Shown: piece after piece, positions 41,318-48,819 of the stretch
How the letters are laid out: every line of letters starts with the position of its first letter
Numbering within the stretch: position 1 is the first letter of the stretch
Assembly (NCBI RefSeq): GCF_025465275.1
Contig: NZ_JAODNK010000216.1
Span: 1-64,000, forward strand
DNA: 64,000 nucleotides
Reading direction: 5' to 3'
From: Nocardia sp.
GTDB lineage: Bacteria; Actinomycetota; Actinomycetes; Mycobacteriales; Mycobacteriaceae
Program-made: the position numbers and the translations under genes
Notes under the pieces: generated by a model
Told to the model about the DNA's origin: nothing
What the model saw: only the letters and a program-made list of their open reading frames with translations
The model's database searches: none

Positions 41318-42283
41318 TCAGGACTTTGTTCGCACGGTCTCCGGCATGGTCAGTTGCACCAGCATCGCGCCGATCAGCATGATCACCGCCCCGGCCATCT
41401 GTGTCAGCGTGAGCGACTGCCCGAGCAGCAGCCAGGCCAGCGCGGCGGCGACCAGTGGTTCCACCACCGCCAGCACGCTGGCCAGGGCCGAGGGCAGATC
41501 CCGCAAGGCTCGCAGCCCGGCCAGGTAGGGCAGCACCGTACCGGCCACAGCCAGGACCAGCAGCACCGGCCACACCGGTGTCTGTACACCGCCCAGCGCC
41601 GCCGGCGCCGTGAGCAGCTCGGCGGGCAGTGTCCACGGCGGAGCGACCACCGCCACCACCACCGCGCCGATGGCCAAGCCGACCGCCGTCATCCCGACCG
41701 GGTCATACCTGGTCGCACCATGTTCGCCGAGCAGGAAGTACCCGGCAGAGCAGATCGCCGAGCCCAGACCGGCGGCCACGCCGAGCGGATCCAGCCCGCC
41801 GCCCTGCCAGATCTGCGCGACCACAGCCATTCCCGCCACCGCGAGCCCGATCCCCACCCACACCATCCCCGGCAGCCGAGCGCGCCGCACGATCTGCACC
41901 CACAGCGCGACCAGCGCGGGCGCAAGATTGACCAGCACCATCGCCACCCCCACCGGAAGCCGTTCCACCGCAACAAAAAACAACAGTTGCACCCCCGCAA
42001 CACCAAACACACCGTAGCCGAGCAACAGCCACAGATCGGCCCGGCCGAACCACAACGCCCGCGGCCGCAATACCGCGATCATCGACCCCAGCAGCACCGC
42101 GCCCAACGAAATCCGCGCCGAGCTCACCGCCCCCGGCGACCAGCCCGCCACCATCACCGCCTCGGCCAACGGCCCCGAACTCGCGAACAACACCCACGAG
42201 ACCAAACCCCACCCGACCGCCCGAGCCCGAATCGCCGCCCGCCCAACCTCTCCCGCTACCACCACAGCAGTGTGACCAAACAT
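41318..42283 (-). CDS. EamA/DMT-superfamily transporter
   Basis: A 321-residue membrane protein with ten helices arranged as two EamA repeats of five. The second repeat ends in the family pattern LASVLAVVEPLVAAALAWLLLGQSLTLTQMAGAVIMLIG. Such proteins export metabolites or amino acids; RhtA-like activity is one possibility. ATG 42283 chosen where hydrophobic similarity begins; longer frames upstream are unsupported. Confidence 0.85.
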   Translation of the reverse strand: MFGHTAVVVAGEVGRAAIRARAVGWGLVSWVLFASSGPLAEAVMVAGWSPGAVSSARISLGAVLLGSMIAVLRPRALWFGRADLWLLLGYGVFGVAGVQLLFFVAVERLPVGVAMVLVNLAPALVALWVQIVRRARLPGMVWVGIGLAVAGMAVVAQIWQGGGLDPLGVAAGLGSAICSAGYFLLGEHGATRYDPVGMTAVGLAIGAVVVAVVAPPWTLPAELLTAPAALGGVQTPVWPVLLVLAVAGTVLPYLAGLRALRDLPSALASVLAVVEPLVAAALAWLLLGQSLTLTQMAGAVIMLIGAMLVQLTMPETVRTKS

Positions 42284-42747
42284 CACCAGCCCGACCACGG
42301 AATTTCCGACAACACAATCCTGCCGATCACAACGCAGGATTACCGTAAGAACCGGCCCGACCATCCAGGCTCGATCCCCGGATTCCCCTCTCCTGCAACT
42401 GAAACAATGCCGACCAGGAACTGAGGGCGGCAAACATCGAGAAGGCTCCGCCACCAGTTCCTGGTCGGCGCCACTCCACACCGATCGTGGATGAAAACCC
42501 AAAACTGCCGCTGATCACCCGGATTGGAACAGTCACGTAGTTCTTATGAAATCCGGTCGCGGTGTCTCTATCCACATGAGAAGTGCAATTCCGCACGAAT
42601 TACAGTAGTGCAGTTTCGTAGCTGGAATATGGATTCCTGTCGGGACGAATATCTTCGATCGCATCCCCCGGCACAAAGGCCTACGATGGATTTGTCGTTC
42701 GTACTGCGATCGAGATGCAACGGTGCATCGCGGCGAAAGGTACTAAC
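42284..42747. other. 464-bp region without a convincing gene
   Basis: GC content drops, especially after 42530. Two open frames (leftward 42596-42327 and rightward 42524-42808) have no SD, similarity or normal codon use. A long hairpin is the only clear structure. The right end should hold the promoter of the exported-protein gene; a TTGTCG/CGAGAT pair near 42691-42715 is a weak candidate. Confidence 0.55.
42409..42469. repeat. 15-bp perfect inverted repeat forming a long hairpin
   Basis: 42409-42423 (GCCGACCAGGAACTG) pairs exactly with 42455-42469. Inside the 31-base loop GGCGG and CCGCC can pair again, so about 20 bp can fold. No T-run follows. Confidence 0.8.
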
Positions 42748-43275
42748 ATGCGATTCCAACGCTGTACGGCAGTTTTATTCGGTGCGACTCTTGCTTTCCC
42801 GGTGCTGACAGGTGTGGCCGCCACCGCAACCGCCGATTGGGTTGTTGGCGGTTGCTACGGCGGCCAGCTCACCACCACCAACGTTCCAGGTAGCGGCAGT
42901 GGCGGGATGAATACCAACGTGACCGGCGGACTCACTGACTGTGGCAGCGCTCAGCTGCCCGACGTCACCGGCGGCATGCTGAACATCAGTTATCCGTTCA
43001 ATATCGTCACCGGCAGCTCATCCGGAACCGGAGCGGGCGGCAATCCGGCCGGCGGGACCATAGCCTGGTCCGATGGATCGGTAAGCGTCGTATCGGGCGA
43101 TTGGGTTACCTCACCTGTAGGGCAGAACGCCATCAGCACGCTCGGCGTCAGCAGTGGCCCCGGCGCGGGTCAGCAAATAGTGCTCGGCACCCGCCAGATC
43201 GCCAACGCCGGCTCGGTGGGCGGCGGCAGCGGCGGAGCCGGCGTGGTTTTGGTCATCAACGCCCTCTTCCGCTGA
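42748..43275 (+). CDS. Exported glycine/serine-rich protein
   Basis: A 175-residue protein with a Sec signal (basic MRFQR, hydrophobic AVLFGATLAFPVLTGVAATATA, cleavage near ATA-DW at about residue 29). The mature part is Gly/Ser/Thr-rich with repeated G-x-G turns and only two cysteines (GGCYGG and LTDCGS), probably paired and beta-rich. No family recognised beyond small exported proteins of this group. Start ATG 42748; the SD is weak (GCGAAAGG). Confidence 0.72.
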   Translation: MRFQRCTAVLFGATLAFPVLTGVAATATADWVVGGCYGGQLTTTNVPGSGSGGMNTNVTGGLTDCGSAQLPDVTGGMLNISYPFNIVTGSSSGTGAGGNPAGGTIAWSDGSVSVVSGDWVTSPVGQNAISTLGVSSGPGAGQQIVLGTRQIANAGSVGGGSGGAGVVLVINALFR

Positions 43276-43283
43276 TAGCGGCC

Positions 43284-43373
43284 GGCTCCCGGGTTGTCCC
43301 CGGCGGCTACGACCCATCGATGCCGCAAACCGCCGACATCGATGATTCGTGCCCCTTTATGTGCCAAACCCAT
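43284..43373 (-). pseudogene. N-terminal fragment of a paralogue of the 105-residue protein at 46596
   Basis: Reading left from ATG 43373 the peptide MGLAHKGARIIDVGGLRHRW then VVAAGDNPG aligns with MTLPRKGTRVLALNGERYRW then VVSSGDLPN of the gene at 46913-46596 without gaps for about 27 residues. After that similarity stops, and the frame runs into the 3' end of the exported-protein gene on the other strand. A truncated duplicate is the simplest explanation. Confidence 0.6.
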
Positions 43374-43446
43374 TCCTGAATTCAGCACCTGATGATCCGC
43401 TGGCATCCACCGATGAATTCGGCGTGGTCGAGTCGTCTTCTCCTTC

Positions 43447-43821
43447 ATGACCAAGACGACCTGCTCCGGTGTGCTGACTGTCGCTGTTCCCGTGACCGAC
43501 CAGGACCGCGCCAAGGCGCTGTGGCAACAACTCGGGTTCGAGACTCATATGGATGCTGAGCTACAGCCGGACTTCCGATGGCTGGAGATGCGCATCCCCG
43601 GCACCGACACGACCCTCTCGTTCGTTCGAGCGTCCGAGGAGCTGCCCGCCGGTATCGACACCGGGATCCGATTGGCGACGCCCGACGCACGCGCCGCCCA
43701 TACCGCCCTCGCTGACCTCGGATTCACCGTCGGCAGCCTGCTCGAATGGGAAACCGCACCACCAATGTTCATGTTCCGCGACCCGGATGGAAACCGCTTC
43801 TACATCACTCAGACGGACTAA
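43447..43821 (+). CDS. VOC-family (glyoxalase/dioxygenase-fold) protein
   Basis: A 124-residue single VOC module: paired beta-alpha-beta-beta-beta units with TVAVPVTDQDRAKALWQQLGFE and the closing MFRDPDGNRFYITQ. Metal-binding ligands of true glyoxalases are not evident, and such proteins range from antibiotic-binding to isomerases. SD weak (TTCTCCTTC is present instead). Confidence 0.78.
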   Translation: MTKTTCSGVLTVAVPVTDQDRAKALWQQLGFETHMDAELQPDFRWLEMRIPGTDTTLSFVRASEELPAGIDTGIRLATPDARAAHTALADLGFTVGSLLEWETAPPMFMFRDPDGNRFYITQTD

Positions 43822-43922
43822 CCGGGGAACGATGATCCGTGGCATCTCGGTGATGACGGCGGTCGCAAGGGTCCTGGCGATCTCTGGGGTCCCGGCGATT
43901 GCTAGCGGCTCGTCCGGATAGG

Positions 43923-44693
43923 TCAAGCCGTGCCGGCGACGTGCAGCGCGAAACCGTTGGCGCCGGGTGATTCTCGGCCCGGCATCAGCTCTGAACCGTC
44001 CTGGTATGTCACCCCGGTGTAATCGCCGCCGGACTCCGAGCGGTATGGAATCGGTTCGGCGGTAAAGGCGGTCGCGAGTTGTTGCCGGTAACGGTCGGCG
44101 ATCTCGGTGTAGCCCTGGTCGTTCAGGTGGACGGCACTGTGCTCGACAAACGGTGGGAGCACATCGAAACCGGTGAAGGACAACACACCGTGGTTGATCG
44201 GGAACAGCAGATCGTCGATGGGGCCATTGACTCCCCGCTCGGTGTAGTGCCCGATCTTGCCGCCCGCGGTGATGGCGAGCATGGCGCGTTTGCCGGCGAA
44301 CGGACCCGCGCCATAGCGCGAAACCTTTGCGCCGTAAGCGAAGTCGTAGGTGAACACGCGGTCGATCCAGCCCTTGAGGATCGCGGGCATGGTGAACCAC
44401 CACAGCGGGAATTGCAGGATGACCAGGTCGGCGTCGAGCAACTTCTGTTGTTCGGCGCGAATGTCCTCGACAAGTCCACCGGATCGGTAAGCCTCCCCGG
44501 AGGCATACATGAAATCCGGACCCGCGATGCCGTCGAAGTCGGTGAAGTCCGCTGCCGCTTGCCATTTCATGGCGTACAGGTCGGTGACCACGACATCGTG
44601 GCCGTCCGCGCGCAGGGCGTCGACGGCGAGGTCCTTGAGGGAGCCGCTCAGCGAGTTCGGGTCTGGGTGTGCGTAGACGATCAGTACGTTCAT
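43923..44693 (-). CDS. NAD(P)H dehydrogenase (quinone), flavodoxin-like fold
   Basis: A 256-residue protein of the MdaB/NQO1/KefF flavodoxin-fold family. The FMN/FAD phosphate region is AHPDPNSLSGSLKDL, and the flavin contact stretches are FPLWWFTMPAILKGWIDRVF and TAGGKIGHYTERG. These enzymes reduce quinones by two electrons. It is divergent from an HTH regulator with an MmyB-like ligand domain, an arrangement common in actinobacteria, suggesting redox- or xenobiotic-responsive control. Confidence 0.87.
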   Translation of the reverse strand: MNVLIVYAHPDPNSLSGSLKDLAVDALRADGHDVVVTDLYAMKWQAAADFTDFDGIAGPDFMYASGEAYRSGGLVEDIRAEQQKLLDADLVILQFPLWWFTMPAILKGWIDRVFTYDFAYGAKVSRYGAGPFAGKRAMLAITAGGKIGHYTERGVNGPIDDLLFPINHGVLSFTGFDVLPPFVEHSAVHLNDQGYTEIADRYRQQLATAFTAEPIPYRSESGGDYTGVTYQDGSELMPGRESPGANGFALHVAGTA

Positions 44694-44801
44694 GCCACCG
44701 ATCCTGCGGCCGCTGCCGGGCATCGACCAGAGACTTGCTTATCCACCGGCCGCCGGTTCCCTGGGACTGACAGGACCACCATTGGCACGACCGCCCACGC
44801 G

Positions 44802-44807
44802 CATACT
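44802..44807 (+). promoter_or_regulatory. -10 box of the XRE/MmyB-like regulator
   Basis: CATACT ends 6 bases before ATG 44814 with no SD; leaderless spacing. Confidence 0.45.
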
Positions 44808-44813
44808 GGATGC

Positions 44814-45704
44814 ATGGATGATCTCGGCGACCTCAGCGCGTTCCTGCAGTCGCGTCGAGCGCACGTGTCGCCGGAATCGGTCGGCGTCACCATCGTCGGC
44901 CGCCGCCGGGTCACCGGTTTGCGCCGCGAGGAACTGGCGCAGCTCGCGGGGGTGAGTGTCGATTACTACACCCGGCTCGAGCAGGGCCGCGCGACACAAC
45001 CGTCGGAGCAGGTACTGGACGCACTGTCGCGGGCGCTGCAACTCGACGAGGTAGCTCGCGAGCACCTGCACAAGCTGGTCAAACAGCGCAACCGCCGGCC
45101 GCAGCCGACCAGCTACCCGGCTACGGTTCGCCCGCAACTGCGACAGCTGCTCGACACCATGTCGGAGTATCCGGCGCTGATCCTGAACCACCGCATCGAC
45201 GTGCTGGCGTACAACCGCTTGGCTGGTCTGCTGTACTGCGATCTGGACCAGGTGCCGGTCGCCGACCGCAATCTGGCCAGAATGATCTTTCTCGACGCCG
45301 GCCGCTTCGACCTGTATGCCGATCGATCGTCGTGCACCGCCGAAAGCGTTGCCCACCTGCGCCACGCCGCGGGTGAGTTCCCAGACGACCCAGCGTTGGC
45401 CGCCCTCATCGGCGAGCTGTCCATCGGCAGCCGCCGGTTCAGCGAACTGTGGGCCGCCGCCGAGGTCAGCGTCCGCGGTCACGGATCCCAGCGCTTTCGC
45501 CATCCCATGGTCGGCGTGATCACGCTGCATCAGGAGCGCTTCATGCTGCCCGACGGTTCCGGTCAGGAGCTGATCACCCTGGCTCCCGAACCGGGCAGCA
45601 TCGATGAGGACAACCTGCGACTGCTCGCCAGCCTGGGCGTCGATGACAGCGGCGCCCCGCGGCCACTGGATCAGTGCAGCGGAAAGCCCTGGGCCGCAAG
45701 CTGA
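44814..45704 (+). CDS. XRE-family regulator with MmyB-like ligand-binding domain
   Basis: A 296-residue protein: N-terminal HTH at about residues 28-90 (RRVTGLRREELAQLAGVSVDYYTRLEQGRATQPSEQVLDAL) and a C-terminal PAS-like domain of the MmyB type (about 105-270), which binds fatty-acid-like ligands in a solved structure. It probably controls the divergent quinone reductase. The last 34 bases overlap, tail to tail, the convergent nitroreductase gene. Confidence 0.87.
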   Translation: MDDLGDLSAFLQSRRAHVSPESVGVTIVGRRRVTGLRREELAQLAGVSVDYYTRLEQGRATQPSEQVLDALSRALQLDEVAREHLHKLVKQRNRRPQPTSYPATVRPQLRQLLDTMSEYPALILNHRIDVLAYNRLAGLLYCDLDQVPVADRNLARMIFLDAGRFDLYADRSSCTAESVAHLRHAAGEFPDDPALAALIGELSIGSRRFSELWAAAEVSVRGHGSQRFRHPMVGVITLHQERFMLPDGSGQELITLAPEPGSIDEDNLRLLASLGVDDSGAPRPLDQCSGKPWAAS

Positions 45705-46498
45705 TCGCGCAGTCGGTCGCGTCCCTTGAGGGCGGCGGCCGAGCCGAGCCGGGACAGCACACGATCGGTCCAGGAGTGGTCGAGCTGCTGTTCGGCGTAG
45801 AACTCCGCGATGCGGGTCTCGTACTCCGCCACATGCGCGCTCTGCTCGCTCGCATCGTAGGTTTCCTCGTGCAGCACCGCGGCCTGCGGCAGCCGCGGCT
45901 TGACGCGGGCGTCCTCGCTCGGGTCCGGAGTGCCCACAACAAGACCAAACACCGCGAAAACCCCCGGCGGCAAGGCTAATTCGGCCGCTACCTGCTCGGG
46001 GTTGTTACGGATCGCGCCGATGTAAACGGTGCCCAGCCCCAGCGATTCCGCCGCCACCACCGCATTCTGTGCCGCCAGCGCCGCGTCCAGGAACGCCACG
46101 TAGCTCGACTCCAGATAGTCGGCCCCGTCCAGCGGCACCGACCGCTCGGCGGCCAGCCCGCGCAGCCGCGCCAGATCGGCCGTCCACACCAGCAATACCG
46201 GCGCCTGCCGAATGTGTTCCTGATCCCCGGCGAGTGCCGCGAGTCGCGCCTTACGCTCGGGATCACGGACCGCGATCACACTCCACACCTGAAGGTTGGA
46301 GGAAGTCGGCGCAGACTGCGCCGCTGAGATGAGCAGCCGGAGCACAGCATCCGGCACCGGATCGGCCAGATACCGGCGAACCGACCGATGCTCGTGCAAT
46401 ACCTGCAACACCGGATTCCACAGCGCAGGCGCGGTCGGTGCGGGGTCGCGGTAGCGCTGAGCCACCACCTGATCCGGGGAGGGCGCGATCTGGGTCAT
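45671..46498 (-). CDS. Nitroreductase-family NADPH-dependent FMN oxidoreductase
   Basis: A 275-residue enzyme of the NfsA/Frp type: the FMN phosphate motif HRSVRRYLADPV is near residues 36-47, SAPTSSNLQVWSVIAV follows, and the GLGTVYIGAIRNNP stretch forms the second flavin contact. It reduces nitro compounds, quinones or flavin; the physiological role is unknown. The 3' end overlaps the opposite-strand regulator by 34 bp. Confidence 0.87.
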   Translation of the reverse strand: MTQIAPSPDQVVAQRYRDPAPTAPALWNPVLQVLHEHRSVRRYLADPVPDAVLRLLISAAQSAPTSSNLQVWSVIAVRDPERKARLAALAGDQEHIRQAPVLLVWTADLARLRGLAAERSVPLDGADYLESSYVAFLDAALAAQNAVVAAESLGLGTVYIGAIRNNPEQVAAELALPPGVFAVFGLVVGTPDPSEDARVKPRLPQAAVLHEETYDASEQSAHVAEYETRIAEFYAEQQLDHSWTDRVLSRLGSAAALKGRDRLRDQLAAQGFPLH

Positions 46499-46595
46499 AC
46501 CCGCTATGGTGGCCGCCCCGACCCGCCCAGTCAGGTATTGCCCGCACCTCGAGCCGAACCCCCAGGTACCGCTGGATTCTCATTCGTGCCCAGGC

Positions 46596-46913
46596 TCAGC
46601 CGACAGGATTTGAAGCGGGCCACCCGCCTCCCACACCGTGCGGCAACAGTTGTTCCCCATCGAGATGGAAGTGGAGTTGCGGCCCGCGCTCCTGCGGAGT
46701 CCACCCGGCGCGCAGAGCTTCCGTCACAGCCATGGCTACCAGCCCCGGCGTAATCACGGATTCATCATCCACTCCGACCACCACCCGCTGCCCGTTCACC
46801 TCCTCGGCCTCGATCACAAACCGCAGATTGGGCAGATCACCAGACGAGACGACCCATCGATACCGCTCACCGTTCAAGGCGAGCACGCGAGTTCCTTTAC
46901 GTGGCAATGTCAT
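46596..46913 (-). CDS. Conserved actinobacterial small protein (KGTR...YRWVV / GWTP..GP)
   Basis: A 105-residue protein opening MTLPRKGTRVLALNGERYRWVV and containing a VTEALRAGWTPQERGPQLHFHL ending. This arrangement (KGxR-x-GxxYRW N-terminus, GWxPxxxGPxF C-terminus) recurs in unnamed actinobacterial proteins. Function unknown. It lies 57 bp behind the 116-residue gene on the same strand and probably belongs to that operon. A broken paralogue is at 43373. Confidence 0.65.
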   Translation of the reverse strand: MTLPRKGTRVLALNGERYRWVVSSGDLPNLRFVIEAEEVNGQRVVVGVDDESVITPGLVAMAVTEALRAGWTPQERGPQLHFHLDGEQLLPHGVGGGWPASNPVG

Positions 46914-46970
46914 CCATCCATCCAACACCGCCCCACCCCCGCAACGCACCCGTTTTTGTCTGGCCGGCTG

Positions 46971-47321
46971 TCAACGAGCACTCATATCAGCGGGCGCGTC
47001 GGGCGGTATGACCCACCGCGCGAAGGTCTGCTCGGGCGAGACGGTGATGACATCGGCCACCGCGATCAGCTCCGGAGGCAGATACCCGTCGAAATGATCA
47101 ATACCGGGGATGACTACCGCGTCGGCATCGATGGCGCGAACGACATCGATCACCCGTTGTGTCGGATCATCGGTATACGCGCCGAATACGATCGTCTTCG
47201 CCAGCGCATAGCCGAGTCGTCTTGCAAGACTGCGAATTTGAATCTCATCCCACGGCGGTCGCGAGCGCGAGATATCCGATCGCAAATAGCCGATGGCAGT
47301 AGGGATTTCGAGCATGATCAT
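46971..47321 (-). CDS. 116-residue protein, resolvase-N-terminal-like pattern
   Basis: Opens MIMLEIPTAIGYLRSDISRSRP, followed by DEIQIRSLARRLGYALAKTIVF and VIDVVRAIDADAVVIPGIDHFDG. The alternation (YxRSD ... I-x-x-LAxxxGY ... V-x-AIDADxVV) recalls the N-terminal half of serine resolvases, but the catalytic Ser context and the DNA-binding part are absent. It starts inside the stop of the 42-residue ORF (TGATG), so the two are coupled. Function unknown. Confidence 0.6.
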   Translation of the reverse strand: MIMLEIPTAIGYLRSDISRSRPPWDEIQIRSLARRLGYALAKTIVFGAYTDDPTQRVIDVVRAIDADAVVIPGIDHFDGYLPPELIAVADVITVSPEQTFARWVIPPDAPADMSAR

Positions 47322-47449
47322 CACCGCCCGGCAACTGGCACGAACATGCGGTCGGTCGCCAGCCGGGCTTGAAGGTCGGCGACGGTGATTCCGACACAGT
47401 GGCGTGGCCGGTATATGTTGTGGCGCAAGGCTAGACCTGCCGCGAGCAC
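47321..47449 (-). CDS. 42-residue coupled small ORF
   Basis: GTG 47449 shares its first base with the TAG of the upstream XRE-tail frame (TAGTG) and its stop TGA shares a base with the ATG of the next gene (TGATG). The peptide includes LALRHNIYRPRHCVGITVADL and LATDRMFVPV. Coupling on both sides and normal codon use argue it is real, though it is short enough to be missed in annotation. No family recognised. Confidence 0.55.
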   Translation of the reverse strand: MLAAGLALRHNIYRPRHCVGITVADLQARLATDRMFVPVAGR

Positions 47450-47907
47450 TACCGTAGTGAGTGTCGAGCCAGGTCGAGGGCGAAGGTGAAACATCTTTCC
47501 ACCGAGGGGCATTCGGTGAGATCGAGTTGATCGGCGATTCGTAGCGCCTCGATCGCATCGCCCGCCTGGAGCTCGATCGCTATCGCGTGAAGCTCGACAT
47601 TGAGCGGGCTGAACATGGTGTGCCCGACGTTGCCTGCCTGTTGTGACCGCGCCGCAATCGGATGGACGATGCTCAGCCGGTCCCGCGCTTCCCACAGCCG
47701 ACCGGCACGTGCTTCGGCAACCGCCGCAACAAGTTGCAGGGCACCAGTCATCGCGATCGCGGCGGGGATGGGGCCGGCATCGACAATCACGCTGTCGGCG
47801 GCGAGAGTGGTGAGTTCGATCGCCGCCTCGATACGTGCCCTGGTAAAGCGATAGCTATTGGCGTAGCGGTCTATTCGAGGGGGTGAGGGCGGCGGCGATG
47901 AGGACAC
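47449..47907 (-). pseudogene. C-terminal remnant of an XRE/TPR-type regulator
   Basis: The 153-codon frame from GTG 47907 codes the C-terminal helical part of a large actinobacterial XRE family with TPR-like tails: GALQLVAAVAEARAGRLWEA, TMFSPLNVELHAIAIELQAGDAIEAL, and the ending SVERCFTFALDLARHSLR. The N-terminal HTH half is missing; in its place lies the ThrE-like remnant. The first 12 residues (PPPSPPR) are foreign to the family. It may still be translated and so carry the coupling to the 42-residue ORF. Confidence 0.6.
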
Positions 47908-48211
47908 CGAAGGCGATGGCGGCCATGAGCGACACCATGGAGGCGAAGTCGTCGATGCCCTGCACCTCCTGGCCGCCTATCCAGGATTCGAGCCCGCGCA
48001 ATCCGTGCGAGCCGGGTGTGAGGATGAAGAATGCCGATTCGGCGAGCACGATCGCCTGCGCGCGATGGTCGTACGCCTGTGCGGCGCGCCGGAGCTGATG
48101 TTCGGTTTCCAGGGTGCCCTCGTAACTGCCCGACACCAGCGCGGCGGCGAGGTCGTGCAGCAGTTCGAGCACCCGGGTGGCATCGGGGGCCGTGCGCACG
48201 GGTGCGGTCAT
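47855..48211 (-). pseudogene. Internally deleted threonine/serine exporter (ThrE-like)
   Basis: 118 codons. The first 55 resemble the start of a ThrE cytoplasmic segment (VLELLHDLAAALVSGSYEGTLETEHQLRRAAQAY), and then sequence jumps to the last helices of the protein (SAFFILTPGSHGLRGLESWIGG ... SLMAAIAFGVLIAAAL). The roughly 200-300 residues between, with most helices, are missing although the frame stays open. A non-functional remnant is likely. It overlaps the XRE-tail frame by 53 bp. Confidence 0.55.
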
Positions 48212-48370
48212 GGCGGTACTTCTTCTCCAGTCCGCGCCGATTCTGTTCTCCGTGGCTGCTGTCACAGGAGAATCTCAATAGCGGCTTTCACCTGGTGATC
48301 GGCCACAGGAGATCACATCAAATGCAATGTTTACGATGCATTATGAGTTGTCAACGTTACATTACCACTC

Positions 48371-48376
48371 TAGTTT
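48371..48376 (+). promoter_or_regulatory. -10 box of the DUF7144 gene
   Basis: TAGTTT ends 7 bases before ATG 48384, without an SD; leaderless spacing. Confidence 0.4.
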
Positions 48377-48383
48377 CGAAGGT

Positions 48384-48791
48384 ATGACCTACCCGACCAA
48401 GGCCCATCCGGTGCGCCGCGAGCTCGCGGCAGGCACCTGTTTCGGCGCCGGAATACTGCTGTTCCTCGTCGGTGCGCTGTCGATCCTGCAGGGCATCTCT
48501 GCCGTGGCCGATGACAACCTCTTCATCGTCGGCGTCGACTACGTCTACGAGCTGACCACCACCACGTGGGGCTGGATCCACATCGCCCTCGGCGTCCTGC
48601 TGGCCCTCTGTGCCGCGGGACTGCTGGCCGGGCGGACCTGGGGCCGCGAGGCCGCGGTCACGCTCGCGGCGCTGTCCATCCTCGCGAACTTCCTGTGGCT
48701 GCCCTACGAGACGGCCTGGGCGGTGCTGATCATCGCGCTCGACGTGGTCGTCATCTGGGCCGTCACCACCTGGCGTCCGGCCGCCAACTGA
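48384..48791 (+). CDS. DUF7144-type four-helix membrane protein
   Basis: A 135-residue protein with four hydrophobic helices; TTTWGWIHIALGVLLALCAAGL and WGREAAVTLAALSILANFLWLPYET match the DUF7144 pattern. Function unknown; the family is common in actinobacteria. It lies 28 bp upstream of an M20 amidohydrolase and may head that operon. Confidence 0.78.
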   Translation: MTYPTKAHPVRRELAAGTCFGAGILLFLVGALSILQGISAVADDNLFIVGVDYVYELTTTTWGWIHIALGVLLALCAAGLLAGRTWGREAAVTLAALSILANFLWLPYETAWAVLIIALDVVVIWAVTTWRPAAN

Positions 48792-48819
48792 CCGATTCAA
48801 CTCTCCCCGAGGAGGTTTC

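Noticed and set aside
42327..42808. Frames on both strands in the gap after the EamA gene
   Set aside because: Low coding quality, no SD, no family; the plus frame runs into the exported-protein gene in another frame.
43561..44565. 334-codon minus frame spanning the VOC gene and the quinone reductase
   Set aside because: Lies out of frame over two well-supported genes.
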